Origin: Lineus longissimus
Lineage: Eukaryota; Nemertea; Pilidiophora; Heteronemertea; Lineidae
NCBI RefSeq assembly: GCF_910592395.1
Contig: NC_088311.1
Coordinates: 12,338,501 to 12,402,500 of the forward strand
Reading direction: 5' to 3'
DNA: 64,000 nucleotides
Both the position numbers and the translations under genes were made by a program. Under the pieces are notes generated by a model that had not been told where the DNA came from, searched no databases, and saw only the letters and a list, made by a program, of their open reading frames with translations. Shown here in pieces: positions 1 through 11,085 of this stretch (its first letter is position 1; each line of letters opens with the position of its first letter).

Positions 1-1105
1 ACCAGAGTTGCCATGTTTGAATCCAAGAACGGATTTCAAATCCCTTCGGAACCTTGCACACCCGAGACAGTACAGATAGAAATTGGAAGCTGGGTTCAAT
101 ATCAGGCATGTATGTGCTATTTCATATAAAACATGTCGTAACTCCCGGTAGTAAGGTCCGTGATCTTCGACATTGGGCATGAACACATCCCAGAAGAGGT
201 GGTCCAGTGCGAATGGACTTGCGGCAACGATGAAGACCGAGGTCACCAGGAGGAGCATCACTGTTGTTCGCCTTTCTCGGCGGTGGCGCTGGCGGCTGAG
301 TACGTCCGTCTTCTTGATTCCCCGCCCGCTCTTCCTGACATTATGAACAATCAGAGCATTGAGAATTAATATACTAACAAACGGGATGTAGAAAGCAAGG
401 GTAACGTGAATTTGGTCGAAAATGTAAAGGTACGCTGGGTTCACAAATGCGGCATCAAATGGACACTTGTGTTTCAGTACACCCGCGCTTGGTTCCGCCA
501 CTCTGAAGAAGTTCTGGACGTGAAAAAAGGACCCAGACGCCCGGTATCACGAAACATAATATTTTTGATCGGCGCGGGGTGCACAAGTGGCGCCACTGCA
601 ATGGAAATGCAACGGCTATGAAACGGTCCACAGTTAGTAGGACTAACATCCAGTGAGAGTTAGACATACTGAGAAAGGCCACAAATATGAACTCTTTGCA
701 GAATATATCGCCATTTTCCCAAAACACGTCGGGAAATAGATTCAGGAAGTACCGCTGGAGGAAAAAGTACACCAGCAATGAGAACGAGTCAACGAATACC
801 AAAGCTCGCATATAAATGAATGTTGAATCTTTGCCATACTTTGCCATTCGGAGAACAAGAAATGATAGAATGTTTCCAACGATCCCGATGGCAATAATGA
901 ATGGTGGAACAATCTTGTCTGTCAGAAATATCACGTCATCGAACACTTTGGGGTAATCCCGTAAAGTCTCGTTGATGGTCACGTTTTCCAAGATGGGGTC
1001 GATGCCGCCACTTTGATCGATGGTGCCAACAACGTCTGCCGCACTAGTTAAATTGTCCATGATTGTGTTTTCCGAGTTGTTGAACATACCTCTGACAAAG
1101 TCCAT
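1..1105 (-). CDS. FMRFamide receptor-like GPCR (copy 1), 3' end outside the window, one frameshift
   Basis: Class A seven-transmembrane neuropeptide-type receptor of the plasma membrane. The frame from 1105 encodes an N-terminus with NNS, NLT, NVT and NET glycosylation sites, TM1 (GIVGNILSFLVL), TM2, TM3 with a DRF box (TVDRFIAVAFPL) and the start of TM4. The frame then shifts at a run of six A on the plus strand (523-528). Below it another frame carries TM4 to TM7, with a CPFD extracellular loop, TM5, a basic third loop, TM6 (VMLLLVTSVF), the TM7 motif NPASNFYLY and the start of the C-tail, still open at base 1. One base fewer in the homopolymer would make one continuous receptor, so this is either a sequencing error or a young pseudogene. 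The match to FMRFamide-receptor-like proteins is from family knowledge; the ligand is unknown. A broken paralog lies at 5052-5219 and 23331-23826 on the same strand. Confidence 0.85.
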
Positions 1106-2322
1106 GATGTTTCTGTCATAGGCCGGGCTACGGAGTGTACTCCTGGTGTGGTTGGTTCACTTATCGAAACGTAGGCCTATCTCGTCACGTGATCGAAAAG
1201 TGGCATCAAAGTATCATTTCCTACAAACGGTAAAAGATGATTACCTATACTGCATGCTCATTCTGATTATTTTGCTGCCTCAGACTGGGCTACCCAGATT
1301 TTGCAGGCCTACTCTAATTTTGAGAACCGAAGTGAATACTGTGTTCTCGTGTGAGAGCCGTCCATAGTAGTATTCGTAGTTTTCGGGAGCAACCACTTTG
1401 CATCCTTGACCAATGAAGCGAATTTTGCCGGGTATTGTTTGCCAGAGTTTATAGAACGGGCAAAAGGAATTATTGCATGGTAGCTGTTTGTCACCCATAT
1501 TTATAGTGGTTGCGCCCAAAACCGCCTAAACTATTTATGAACGGCTCTACACGAGAATATAGTATATCGGTCATCATTCATTTTGAGCTCTTACTCTGCA
1601 TGTGCTCTGATTGGCTGATGCATGTGACCGCATTCCGGGTCAAATTACAATTTTGAAGTTAAGATGGCAACCAAAATGTGATGAATTCCGCGAACATAGT
1701 TAATTTAATGAGATTGAAGTAGATCCCATCTTCTGATAGAGAGCGGACCACAACATGTCACTTCTAACGACTGCACAGCTGAGCGAGCTAAGTCATACCT
1801 GACGTAACACTCGGCCCCAGCGGTCTCAAAGAACAATGACATGGCCGCGTTTCGGGTTTTGCGAATGTCTGAGTTGGCAAGTGGTGTGTAACACAGGCTT
1901 TAGGCGGGACTTTTAGGGCTAATCTAACTATCAACTTACCTTTGAGAACAAAAATAATGGAATTGATGTATCCCTCTGATCCTGCAGGATGTCTTGACCA
2001 TCCGTGTCTGGATTCGGAGCTGTGACTGAGAAACTCGTCGGAAAGATATACATGTATGTTGGCGACAGCAACTCGGCCAATTAATTGTTCTTGCAAATCC
2101 CCAATTTCATCGTTAGTATATGAACTTCCTTGTTTCTGCATCCTCTCGCCCACGTACTGAGGGTTGGGTGATTTTAAGAACCAAAGAATGCCAATAATAG
2201 AATATTCTCCATTTTAAAAACAATTTCTTGATGTTCTTTATTTCCTCTTATATGCACATATACATGTAGGGAATGCTATATCAAGCATGTTACAGCCATA
2301 GTTATTGATCTCCCTTTGCCCA
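1106..2322. other. Non-coding stretch, nothing recognised
   Basis: Sequence upstream of GPCR copy 1. Short open frames on both strands show no recognisable domain, and I see no clear TATA box. It presumably holds the receptor promoter and 5' UTR. Confidence 0.4.
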
Positions 2323-2605
2323 CACTGTAAAAAATAACCGTCGAAATTTACGGGGAAAAAACGGCAGCTGGGCTGCCAAGAAAAAACAGTGAAAATTACG
2401 GGAAACCGTTATCTGGAAAACTGGACGAAACCGTGAAATTAGAAGTTTCACCTGTTTTTGCCCGTTTTCTGGATAAAACACGGGAGATAACTACAGTAAA
2501 ATTATGAGTTCCCCCTGTTTTATGGATTACGGTGTACCGTAATTTTTAAGGGTTTTTTTTGGCAGCTGGTTTTTTCCCGTAAATTTCGACGTTTTTTTTA
2601 TAGTG
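2323..2605. mobile_element. MITE with TIRs beginning CACT(G/A)TAAAAA
   Basis: The left end, CACTGTAAAAAATAACCGTC, and the reverse complement of the right end, CACTATAAAAAAAACGTCG, align and continue into a shared AAATTTACGG and GGCAGCTGG. This gives inverted ends of roughly 50 bp on a 283-bp element with no coding capacity. Further TTACGG-type motifs occur inside. The style resembles the CACTGTAAAA...GGCAGC non-autonomous repeats seen in many animal genomes, which is from memory. No convincing target duplication is visible. Confidence 0.75.
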
Positions 2606-3939
2606 CAAGGGGTCGGGGATAAACAGTGAAGTAGTGAAACCTATTGAAATCGCAAAAATTGGATTCCGAGGAAACGATTTGAGGCTTTAAAGGTATGAAA
2701 TCTTATGAGGATTCCTTCAGATTTCTATTCAAGGTTCATTGGCATGTGTGGTGCGGGCGCTTAAAAACTCCTGCCAAGATATGTCAGATTTGTACATGAC
2801 CACGCCAAATCGCTGTAACCGATTGGATAAAACTGCGTCACGTGTATTATCATCATCATCATTGTCTCAGTCGAAGGATGAATATATTCTACATTCTTGG
2901 ATGAGACCATTGGGCTCCACCCCTAATGGTAAATAATGCATATTTAATTTTATGACAATGGTCAAGCTTACCTCGGCAGGCCAGCTGAGCCTGTTGATCA
3001 TATGCGTATGGTTATGAATGCGTGTGCCAGAGCACAATGAAATGACCCTTTTATGGGAAATGAACACCATTTACTCCGTTTTGAAATGTTCATGCGCCAT
3101 GGTAGTGGAAATCGAGGCCTAATTCATCGACCGCAAACGTCACCAATTCAACTTATGAACCATGAATAATCATCAATTACGCTGGGCCTAGTGACTCCTT
3201 TCTCAGGTCTTATAGCCAAGAATGTAGAGTATTCTACCGGGTGCGTTATGCAGGTCTTTTGCTCTGTATTTCGTCGAAATGCGCCGCAGTATTGTGGTGA
3301 GGGTGTATTTTAAGCACTTAGGGACCGTACCCTAGTATTATCATGGATATTCCTGGCCATCGGAAGCGTGATATTCGCCCTCGATGAACGTTTCGTGGGC
3401 CAGAAATATCCTATCGCCCTCGGGATCGCAAGATGTGACGCGGATTTGACTTTTTCGGCGCCCAACGGTTCTGACTTTGTCCGTAAAACATACTCATTAA
3501 ACTGCTAGGTGCCCTGCTGCGCTTTACATCCATTATAAATAATCTAGGCCTACATGCAGAAATATTATCCAGCAATCAATTAATTGGCGGGAAGTACTTA
3601 AATAAAAAAAATACATTTTCGATTTGAATAATGTACCAGTCATCATTTCCCCGACTTCATGACTTGAAACGGATGTCATGTATTAGCTTACACAAAATAA
3701 CATGAATCACGTTGTTCTTGAGATGGGATGGACATTTAAAGGGGCACCGTATACAAACCCATATTGGGTCAAAAGCGTGTCACCTTAGTCAATACAAGCG
3801 CCGACTACCCCAAAAGTGCTCGGATGATTGCGCAAGTGATCAATACATATCCGGCTAATCCTTTTATATATAGCGCATGCGGAACAAGTCCGGATGTCGT
3901 GATTGGTACCCATGACATTTAGCTCCCGTGCGAAACAAC
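2606..3939. other. Non-coding stretch with a weak stem-loop
   Basis: No gene was recognised. A 14-base inverted repeat with one mismatch (GGATATTCCTGGCC and GGCCAGAAATATCC) lies near 3349-3408 around a loop of about 30 bases. Confidence 0.35.
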
Positions 3940-4363
3940 TTAACTTCCAATTGAGATTATTCATCAATCACAATATTTACAAACAGATGTACGGTACGGT
4001 ACGTTACTTATTAAGGATCTAAGTGAACTTCGACCCCAAATAACTGTAGATTGTCCAAAAATGACATTTTGAAACGCCAAACAAATAACGTAGGCAATCT
4101 TTTTCTACTTTTATGAAAATTTTTTTTAATTTTTTGAAAATGGAAATGTGTTGTTCACCACCTCGAGCTTGGCCGTTTAACTACCGATTTCCCAAATTTG
4201 TGATAATTATGCTTAAATTAATTTATTATTATTTTTACTACATACATTTTCAGTATATTTCAGGAATTTTTAGGATATCTACAGATGCTTGATACGTAAC
4301 GTACCGTACCATCAATTTGTTTATAAATATTGTGATTGATGAATAATCTCGGTGGGAAGTTTA
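3940..4363. mobile_element. MITE with about 65-bp terminal inverted repeats
   Basis: The sequence from 3940 through the GGTACGGTACGTTAC block (about 4010) recurs in reverse complement at 4284-4363. Both arms contain GAGATTATTCATCAATCACA followed by an AATATTTA(C/T)AAACA stretch. The interior of roughly 270 bp is AT-rich with no open frame. A related terminal motif (GGTACGGTACGTTACGTAT) is seen alone at about 48977. Confidence 0.75.
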
Positions 4364-5051
4364 GACGGTCTGGAGCAATACTCCTTGACGTCTTTGTCAG
4401 AATTAACAACTGAGAATTCATGGTGTGCATCTAGACTGAAACCTGTTTGAATCCTTCAGATCAACTTATTTGTTTTTTTTATATTCAATTTGTGCCAAGA
4501 AGAGGAATGCATTTTATATTCATCAGAAACAACTGTCAAGGAGTGACAGAGGTCGTGGAATTGCCCTCTGGGAAAAACTAATGGGTGTATGTCGACATTA
4601 AAGACGGGAAATGTGTACTGGTTGGGAAAATACGACTGCAAATAACTCTTATTAAAAGGATATAGCGTCTTACATATTCCGGTTCTGTTTAAACTGAATG
4701 TATTGGTGAACTGAATGTATTGGTGGTCGTCGTCAGATATACAGATGAATTTTAGGCGAGATATCCCCTTTTAATATAATTTTACAAAGCAGCCCTAAAT
4801 GCCATGATCCTTAAAATATAATAGTCTGTCCATCTATGATCCAGGGGCGTGGCTTGCTAGCTTTTTATCGGGGGGGGGGGGGGCAGAATAACATATTTTG
4901 CCAATTTTCGGCCAAATTCTGCATGAAAAACACGTTTTTCGGACTGCCCGCCCCCTATCCCTCTCCCCTGGATTCCCGACCTGTCCGCTGTTATCGTTGT
5001 TCATTGGTAAACCTACCACTGACCAAACGACGCCAGTTTTGCCAGACAGTG
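4364..5051. other. Intergenic, poly-G tract
   Basis: No gene was recognised. A run of 14 G lies at 4870-4883. It presumably includes 3' sequence of GPCR copy 2. Confidence 0.35.
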
Positions 5052-5219
5052 TCAGAGTCTGGTTGTGATACTGTCAGTCTCTGTAGTATCCACACTGAAA
5101 GTCGAATCAAGTCCTTGACTCGCGCTATGTTTCTCCAAATCCGAATCCTTTCTTTTAAACAAATTCACCCTGAAAATGGACTTCAAATCATCCCGGAATT
5201 TACGACATCCAAGGCAATA
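5052..5219 (-). pseudogene. GPCR copy 2, C-terminal tail fragment
   Basis: The minus frame reads YCLGCRKFRDDLKSIF and then a Ser/Thr-rich tail ending in TTRL and a stop. It matches the end of GPCR copy 1 (YCLGCARFRRDLKSVLGF). The fragment begins exactly where the Academ-type transposon starts (5220). On the other side of the transposon, at 23331, the minus strand carries NPAINFYLY, the rest of TM7. Removing the transposon and one ATA copy joins NFYLY directly to CLGC in frame, so this is one gene split by an 18-kb insertion. Confidence 0.85.
5217..5219. repeat. 3-bp target site duplication ATA of the Academ-type transposon, left
   Basis: ATA directly precedes the TIR that starts TAGGCCATGGGCC. 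The same ATA follows the right TIR at 23331-23333. The duplication is supported by the in-frame reconstitution of the receptor codons when one copy is removed. Confidence 0.8.
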
Positions 5220-5291
5220 TAGGCCATGGGCCAAACTCAGAAAGCTGTCATGTTCTTAAACATTTTAGGTAAAGATCTGATTTTTTTAGTA
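5220..5291. repeat. Left TIR of the Academ-type element
   Basis: It starts TAGGCCATGGGCCAAACTCA and pairs with 23242-23330 in reverse complement. The two arms differ by a small indel between the outer block and the AACATTTTAGGTAAAGA block. Confidence 0.8.
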
Positions 5292-5439
5292 TGTGTAGTG
5301 AATACCTAAAAGATAAAAAAACAGCAAGTATCTGGATTTTTGGCTTGCACATTTTTATGTTATAGGCCTGGAAAGATGAGGTTTTGTTCCAAGCAAATAT
5401 TCCACATTTTATGCTCTCCTCTAGTTCGAAGACTGACCA

Positions 5440-5500
5440 CAGGTCGCTTCAGGACCTATTGGACCAATCACAGCCATTGTTTTTGTCTTAGAAAACAAAG
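5440..5500 (+). promoter_or_regulatory. Possible promoter of the Academ transposase
   Basis: A CCAAT box in the context GGACCAATCACAGCC (5461-5475) lies about 35 bases before the ATG at 5501. No TATA box is visible. This is inference from position and motif only. Confidence 0.3.
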
Positions 5501-5683
5501 ATGGCAGCCCCCATGAAATGCTGTCTTCATCTTCTTGAAAATGAAAGTGGCCCATTATGTCCTATTTATGCAGCCAGTTTTGAGAGAATTGTGGTCAGGA
5601 TCAAAGAGTGGATTGATCTAGGTGGTAAGGAAGGTGAATTAGCTGAAGGATTAGCTCAGGTGAGATCTATAGACTGTGCAAAC
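5501..5683 (+). pseudogene. Academ transposase, 5' part, cut by the PolB element
   Basis: The frame starts MAAPMKCCLHLL and runs to the codons for DCAN at 5683, then hits a stop two bases inside the inserted element. The same codons (tgt gca aac) reappear at 17601-17607 beyond the element, where the frame continues HDGYMFYIK into the main part of the gene. The start is the first ATG after a CCAAT box and inside the left TIR region. A possible splice donor (CAG/GTGAGA) at 5657-5664 is not needed, because the frame reads through. It would encode the N-terminal Cys-containing segment of the transposase. Confidence 0.75.
5673..5683 (+). repeat. Target duplication candidate of the PolB element, left
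   Basis: The 11-mer ACTGTGCAAAC occurs here and at 17597-17607. A tighter reading is a 5-bp duplication AACTG (5681-5685 and 17596-17600) directly abutting TIRs that begin AG and end CT. Both readings keep the transposase frame, because they differ by two codons. Confidence 0.65.
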
Positions 5684-5685
5684 TG

Positions 5686-5779
5686 AGCAGCAAGGGGGCT
5701 GAGCGTAGTAGCTGTTTGGACCCGCCACGCCTCCCAGGCCTATTCCCGCGAGCGAGAGACACAACTTTACCCATAAAAA
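5686..5779. repeat. Left TIR of the PolB element
   Basis: 94 bp matching 17502-17595 in reverse complement with two mismatches (GCGA/GCGT and CAACT/CAACA). It is directly followed by a foreign composite repeat beginning GGCCAGGGCCATTGTGCTC. Confidence 0.9.
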
Positions 5780-6814
5780 TGGCCAGGGCCATTGTGCTCA
5801 CCTCATGTGGAGGAAAGATGGATAAAGAGCATGGTATTGTGTCATGTAGTGTTAGGTTTGATGTAGGTCCAAGCAATTACAATTTCCCCAAAATGGCCAA
5901 TTTACAGTACATTCGACCTCTGTGACCTTGAAAAGTAGGTCAAATCAAAGAAGACCCGGGTGACACATTGAATGGTTGTTAGAATTAGATGTACCTATGA
6001 TATAAAATTGGTGCCAATCGGGCAAGTCATTACTAGGAATAATGGCATTTTGAAGAATTTAGGATTTGGCCCCCTCCCTGGAGGCCAAACGGCAAATCAG
6101 ATCGCACCAAACTTCGGTACCTGAGATCACCAGACCAAGGGGTACATGTGTACTTAATTTGTGATCAATAGTCATTGCAGTTAAGAAACGTGCCATAGTT
6201 ACGGCCTGACGGCGAATTTATGCCATTTGACCTCTGTGACCTTGACAAGAAGGTCAAATCAAAAACCTGTGTGACATATACTGTATGGTGGTTAGATGTA
6301 CCCATGATATCAAATTGGTGGCAATCGGGCAAGAAGTTAAGGAATAATCACATTTTTAAGGTTTTTGGATTTTGCCCCCTAGTGGTATAGTGGTGAATCA
6401 TATTGGACCAAACTTCGGTCCCTGAGATCACCTGACTAAGGGGTAAATGTGTACCAAATTTGGTATCAATAGTCATTGCAGTTTAGAAACGTGCCATTGT
6501 TACATCCTAACGGCCAATTTACACCATTTGACCTCTGTGACCTTGAAAAGGAGGTCAAATCAAAAACCCGGAGGATATAATGATGCACCTTTGCTAGAAG
6601 TACCTACCATATTTTTTTCAAAATTTCCCGACTACTATTAAGGGAGATATTGCATATTTTCACTTTTAACGTTTGGCCCCCTGGTGGCCAAACCATGAAA
6701 CGAATCGGACCGAAACTTGGTCTCCAAGGTGTCATTACATAAGGGTACATGTGTACCAATGTTTCATCTCAATAGCTCTAACAGTTACGAAACGTGCCCT
6801 GCTAACGGACGACG

Positions 6815-6846
<32 letters not shown>

Positions 6847-6899
6847 ACAACGGACGCCACGGTATGGGATAAGCTCACCTCTGCTAAGAGGTGAGCTAA
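5780..6899 (+). repeat. Composite dispersed repeat (GGGCCATTGTGCTCAC ... AGGTGAGCTAAAA)
   Basis: It contains about three tandem units of roughly 300 bp. Each has GTGCCAT(A/T)GTTAC, CATTTGACCTCTGTGACCTT, a GGTCAAATCAAA box and a ...TTTGGCCCCCT box. It ends with a CGA microsatellite (about 6808-6850), GCCACGGTATGGGATAAGC and a short hairpin (AGCTCACCTC-loop-GAGGTGAGCT). A degraded second copy lies at 32846-33240, sharing the GGGCCATTGTGCTCAC start. Such repeats are common in marine invertebrate genomes, from memory. It appears inserted next to the left TIR of the PolB element. Confidence 0.7.
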
Positions 6900-8622
6900 A
6901 AAGGAAGCTACCAGGACCTGTTTCGAAAAGGACTTATGGGGGGTGAGTAAAGCCATTATCTCGGCATCCAAGCCCTCGCCCCCCGTCCAGTACAAAACAA
7001 CTGAAACTTTTGAACACTTCTACTCGACTTACGATCTAATAACGCCAATGAAACTACCCGAACACTTTACGACATCTCCCAACGTTACCTCTCCGTACGA
7101 CCATACCAACATCACCATCGAAGAACTCGAAAGAACTCTGAATCACGTAAATAAAAGGTCGGCTCCCGGCGAGGATAGAATCACCTACCGATCAATCGCC
7201 AACCGAAAGGACCTGTGGCCGGACATCGTGGCCCTCTTCAACTCTGTGCTCCAGTCCGGAACTTCACCGCCATCTTGGTCAGAGGCCAACATTACACTTT
7301 TGTATAAATCCGGGGATTCTCAGGATCCCAAATCCTATCGTCCCATATCCTTAACGTCATGCCTGCCACGCCTATTTCACAAGATCCTTGCTGCCAGGAT
7401 TCATACATATATCGAGGAGAACGACCTGATCGACCGGACCGTGCAGAAGGGTTTCCTCCGTCACGCCAAGGGAACAATCGACCACCCCTTTCTTATACAG
7501 GAGGTCATCGACGACGCCATCGCGAGGAACGAAACCCACTGTATCACGCTACTCGATTATAAAGACGCCTTCGGATCCGTTAGCCACGATCTCATCATCG
7601 AAACGCTGAAGACGCTGAATCTCCCGTCAAACATCACAACGTATCTTACGAGCCTGTATTCTAACATCTCGGCCAAAGTCAAGACCAAGGACGGAACGAC
7701 CAATTCATTTCGATTCAAGAAAGGAGTCATGCAGGGAGACACCCTCAGTCCCCTCATCTTTATATTGTGTCTTGACCAGATCATCAAGAAATTCGCACCA
7801 GAAGCAAAGATTTACGGATGCCATCTTCAAAATGGGGACACTGTTTACTTTCTCGCGTTTGCAGACGACACCACATTGATCACCAGAGACCCCGAGGAAC
7901 ATCAACGATTTGTCAACCGGTTATGTGAACTTTCTCGATTAGCAGGACTAACTATCAGGCCAAACAAGTGCCTTAGTTTCATGATCAAAGACGGTACCAT
8001 TCAACCGCTCAAAATTCTCATTGGGGACGAAACAACCAAATCTCTAGGCAAAATTCCACACAAATACTTAGGAAGGGCAATGGTTACAAATCTAGTCGAG
8101 GGGCCATCCAAAATTATCTTCAAAAAATTCAGGGAGGGTCTCAAAAACATCAACAGGGAGAAATTTCTCAGGGGAAGGGACCGTCTCAAAATTCTTGCAA
8201 ACTACTTTCTACCCTCGTTTCAGTTCCTTTTCATGGCCCACGAAATCACAGCTGACAACCTGCGGCGCATGGATGTATTGGCGCTCAGATACTCGCGGAA
8301 ATGGTGTCTGAATGACCCTGGGTACGTAAGCACCACGACCACGTGGCCCCTTGTTAGGCCATCCGTGCTCTACAGTCTGGTGCAAACTCAGGCTTATGTA
8401 CACAGGCTCTATTCGGACGAAACTGTGGTCTCCGCTGTGCATCAAAAACACGCTCGCGAGAACAACCCGCACATCCAGGCCGCAATCGGAGCATTTCTGA
8501 ACACCCCCAATATCAAATCCGCCCTGCGCTACGTGAAACGCGAAAAAATGGGCACCTTGCCCTTCGAACCTACCAAGCTCGCTGCCAACGAGTACCCTGA
8601 TTGGGATGACGTTTTCCCTTAA
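6895..8622 (+). CDS. Non-LTR retrotransposon reverse transcriptase, 5'-truncated
   Basis: One frame is open from 6895 with no in-frame ATG near the start; GTG at 6943 is only the first possible alternative codon. It encodes a reverse transcriptase: fingers (SYRPISLTSCLPRLFHKIL), motif A (LLDYKDAFGSVSH), motif B (KKGVMQGDTLSPLIF), motif C (FADDTTLI) and a thumb with HKYLG. About 200 C-terminal residues follow, without a clear zinc knuckle. The N-terminal endonuclease and start are missing, as expected for 5' truncation, with the break at the end of the composite repeat (about 6899). The catalytic FADD is intact. I cannot place the clade with confidence. It is nested inside the left arm of the PolB element. 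Confidence 0.85.
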   Translation, partial: AKKEATRTCFEKDLWGVSKAIISASKPSPPVQYKTTETFEHFYSTYDLITPMKLPEHFTTSPNVTSPYDHTNITIEELERTLNHVNKRSAPGEDRITYRSIANRKDLWPDIVALFNSVLQSGTSPPSWSEANITLLYKSGDSQDPKSYRPISLTSCLPRLFHKILAARIHTYIEENDLIDRTVQKGFLRHAKGTIDHPFLIQEVIDDAIARNETHCITLLDYKDAFGSVSHDLIIETLKTLNLPSNITTYLTSLYSNISAKVKTKDGTTNSFRFKKGVMQGDTLSPLIFILCLDQIIKKFAPEAKIYGCHLQNGDTVYFLAFADDTTLITRDPEEHQRFVNRLCELSRLAGLTIRPNKCLSFMIKDGTIQPLKILIGDETTKSLGKIPHKYLGRAMVTNLVEGPSKIIFKKFREGLKNINREKFLRGRDRLKILANYFLPSFQFLFMAHEITADNLRRMDVLALRYSRKWCLNDPGYVSTTTTWPLVRPSVLYSLVQTQAYVHRLYSDETVVSAVHQKHARENNPHIQAAIGAFLNTPNIKSALRYVKREKMGTLPFEPTKLAANEYPDWDDVFP

Positions 8623-8963
8623 AACGTACACGTCATTTCCGGTAAGTGGGTTCCTTAGGTTCCTAACAAAGTCTGATTACCATTTCGCAACCTCTCTATT
8701 ATCTGTACTTATGGGGCCTACATGTACCCCGTTGTAATTCTCAATCCCTATTGCTCAATAACTTGACCCACCACTGATAGTTGACACCAAGGATTACCTA
8801 TCTATCTCAATCCTGGGCCCACCGACCAACCTATTCTTGCATAACACTTTCACCCGTCCACTGCCCATATTTTCCGCGCGGAACTTCTAATGTATCCAGA
8901 AGTATTAAGGTAGCAGGAAGGGTTGGGCGTTTGTGGTTTCTGAGTCTGAGGGGGTTGGTGTCT
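8623..8963. other. Probable LINE 3' UTR and unassigned sequence
   Basis: No coding capacity was recognised and no poly-A or microsatellite end is obvious, so the 3' boundary of the LINE is unknown. Confidence 0.35.
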
Positions 8964-9023
8964 GTTGACTGTGCTTTAAGAGAGACTAGGCATGGCGCCA
9001 GTCTCTCTTAAAGCACAGTCAAC
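8964..9023. repeat. Perfect 24-bp inverted repeat (hairpin)
   Basis: The arms 8964-8987 and 9000-9023 are perfectly complementary (GTTGACTGTGCTTTAAGAGA...) around a 12-base loop AGGCATGGCGCC. The right arm and its flank recur as a direct repeat at 9342-9401. Confidence 0.9.
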
Positions 9024-9401
9024 AGGCATTTGGTCTCAGTATTTGGGTTTTGATTGCCATGACTGTACCCCTGTAAAAGTCCGAGGAGGAGAAGTTTGGA
9101 ATGATGAAAGCATTGAAGAAGAAGAAATGTTATTATTGAGGAAAGCAAAATTTATTATGAGACTAGAAGGCAGTGTCCTGACTTGATTATTTTGAAAATG
9201 GCGGTCTGAACACATTAAAAGGTGGAACATGGCATTTTATCGACTTTGAAGTGTTCCGCAGTTAAAGGGAGACTATAGGCAGCAGCTAGGTAGGCAAGAT
9301 AAAGTCATAGAAATTTGCCAATAGGGGTCAGTCATATCTCTAGGCATGGCGCCAGTCTCTCTTAAAGGACAGTCAACAGGCGTTTGGTCTTAGTATTTGG
9401 G
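8988..9401 (+). repeat. 60-bp direct repeat pair (8988-9047 and 9342-9401)
   Basis: Both copies start AGGCATGGCGCCAGTCTCTC and end AGTATTTGGG, with about three differences. They lie in the non-coding left arm of the PolB element. Confidence 0.85.
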
Positions 9402-9551
9402 TAAGTACAGAATCAAGGCAGCTCAGAGAGCAATGATTGAACGATGCTGTGGACAAGTCCAAGGATACTGCATCAGTCACGACCAACTTCTCATCAGAAA
9501 GCGTCACCACCAGCATATTCAATGTTCAATTCCAACCTGTACCAGTCCAAT

Positions 9552-11078
9552 GCACGCCTGTCATGGTCAGCAGTGGTCAGCTTAGCGCGATATGGAACAT
9601 TCTTCCGAAACTCAAGCGAGGGAAGTCTGCTCATTAGCCTATCTCGCGCACTGCTCCTTCTTGTCAAACATCGTAGTGAAATCGTGGTACAGTGGGGCGT
9701 CCTCGAGGATTGCAGCTGGTCGGACAGACGTGAGGTGGAATGTGGGCGGCTGCACTTCTTCGTTGATGTGCGATGGCAGATAGCACAGTTGTTGCGTTGC
9801 ATGACAGCTGAAAGTGAATGTGATATCATAGAACTGAGGCGTTTGCAATGAGACTATAGGTGAAGTAGAAGGAAGGAGTGAAATGGGCCATCTTCCAGTG
9901 ACTAATATACAGCGTAAGGGCACTGGGTGTTGTTAGATTCAGCATTGAATGTATTCCTCGTACAAGCGTGAATAGTGTGGACATACAGTGAGAGGTGAGA
10001 GACCCCTATTGACTACTTCTTGTAACTTTATCTTGGATAGTGCCCCTTTATCAAGACTGAAACCCACTGTGCGGGGCTAAGAAATTACCTTTATAATCCT
10101 AGTTGGATAACCACTGTGTAGATGATTTGAAGAGTGCTCTGTGGATGTGTGCCTGTAATGTCAATGAAAGTATGATGAGGTGATGACGATAGTGGAATGA
10201 CGAAATATTGGAAAGAGATCTATTCCTAGAAGAACATATGTCCTGTTTTGACTGGCGCATTTTAGAATCAGCAGTGAGCACTGTGTGTAACATGGTGGAG
10301 GCAGCGGAGATAATAACTGTGTCGAAAGTATTGTTATAGGGCCTTCCCTAGGCCCATGGGGTTAAATTTACAATCCACGATTGAAAAGACGTAGTTTGAT
10401 CGCATTCAACTATAAATACATTGAACAGCTGTGTTCCTTTAGTAAACACAAGTGAAACTGAAATAGACCAAAACAAGTGATTTTGGGGCTTTGGTTTAGA
10501 CGCATGCCCCACATGCGCCATGCGGGATTATACGGTTCATGTGAACTTGTTGACATCTACATGATCTAGTGCTGTTATTGGTCATGGTACATGGTAGGCC
10601 TAATCATCATGGCTATATGTTTCAGGAAAAGCTCGGAGTAAAATGAACTGCCGATGAATAATGATGTTGTTCATGTTTACCATGTTTTCTAGTACATAGC
10701 CATAGGGTATGCACTGGCCAGTGCACTTTCTGCACGTCGTCATGGTCATGTACGTGATTACCTTGCATATTTTGTTTTTTGAATGCGCATGCTTTTTGGG
10801 CAAAATCACTTGTACCAACACTAATGAATAATGTCTTCTTATCCCTATGACTCCATACACAGTGAGGGCATTGTCCCATTCCCATCAAATGGTAACTTAT
10901 TGTACCGTATTAGGGTGGAAGTTGGGGAGCAGATACCTACCGTTGCACGCCTGTCATAATCAGTAGTGATGAGCTTAGCGCGATATGGAACATTCTTCAG
11001 AAACTCAAGCGAGGGAAGTCTGCTCATTAGCATATCTCGCGCACTGCTCCTTCTTGTCAAACATCGTAGTGAAATCGT
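9552..11078 (+). repeat. 134-bp direct repeat pair (9552-9685 and 10945-11078)
   Basis: The two copies align without gaps from GCACGCCTGTCAT to AGTGAAATCGT, at roughly 90 percent identity by eye. They lie in the left arm of the PolB element and are separated by 1.26 kb of sequence with no recognised gene. They could be relics of a duplicated coding or regulatory segment. Confidence 0.85.
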
Positions 11079-11085
11079 AATGGAA

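Noticed and set aside
1788-2153. 121-residue open frame on the minus strand
   Set aside because: No domain, no compositional sign of coding, no splice context.
4870-4883. Long G or C homopolymers (also 41021, 48812, 51540, 61436, 63689) as G-quadruplex regulators
   Set aside because: Simple homopolymers are common in this genome and show no fixed relation to genes.
5657-5664. Splice donor CAG/GTGAGA in the Academ 5' fragment, suggesting an intron
   Set aside because: The frame reads through it to the target duplication and resumes directly on the far side of the nested element, so no intron is needed.
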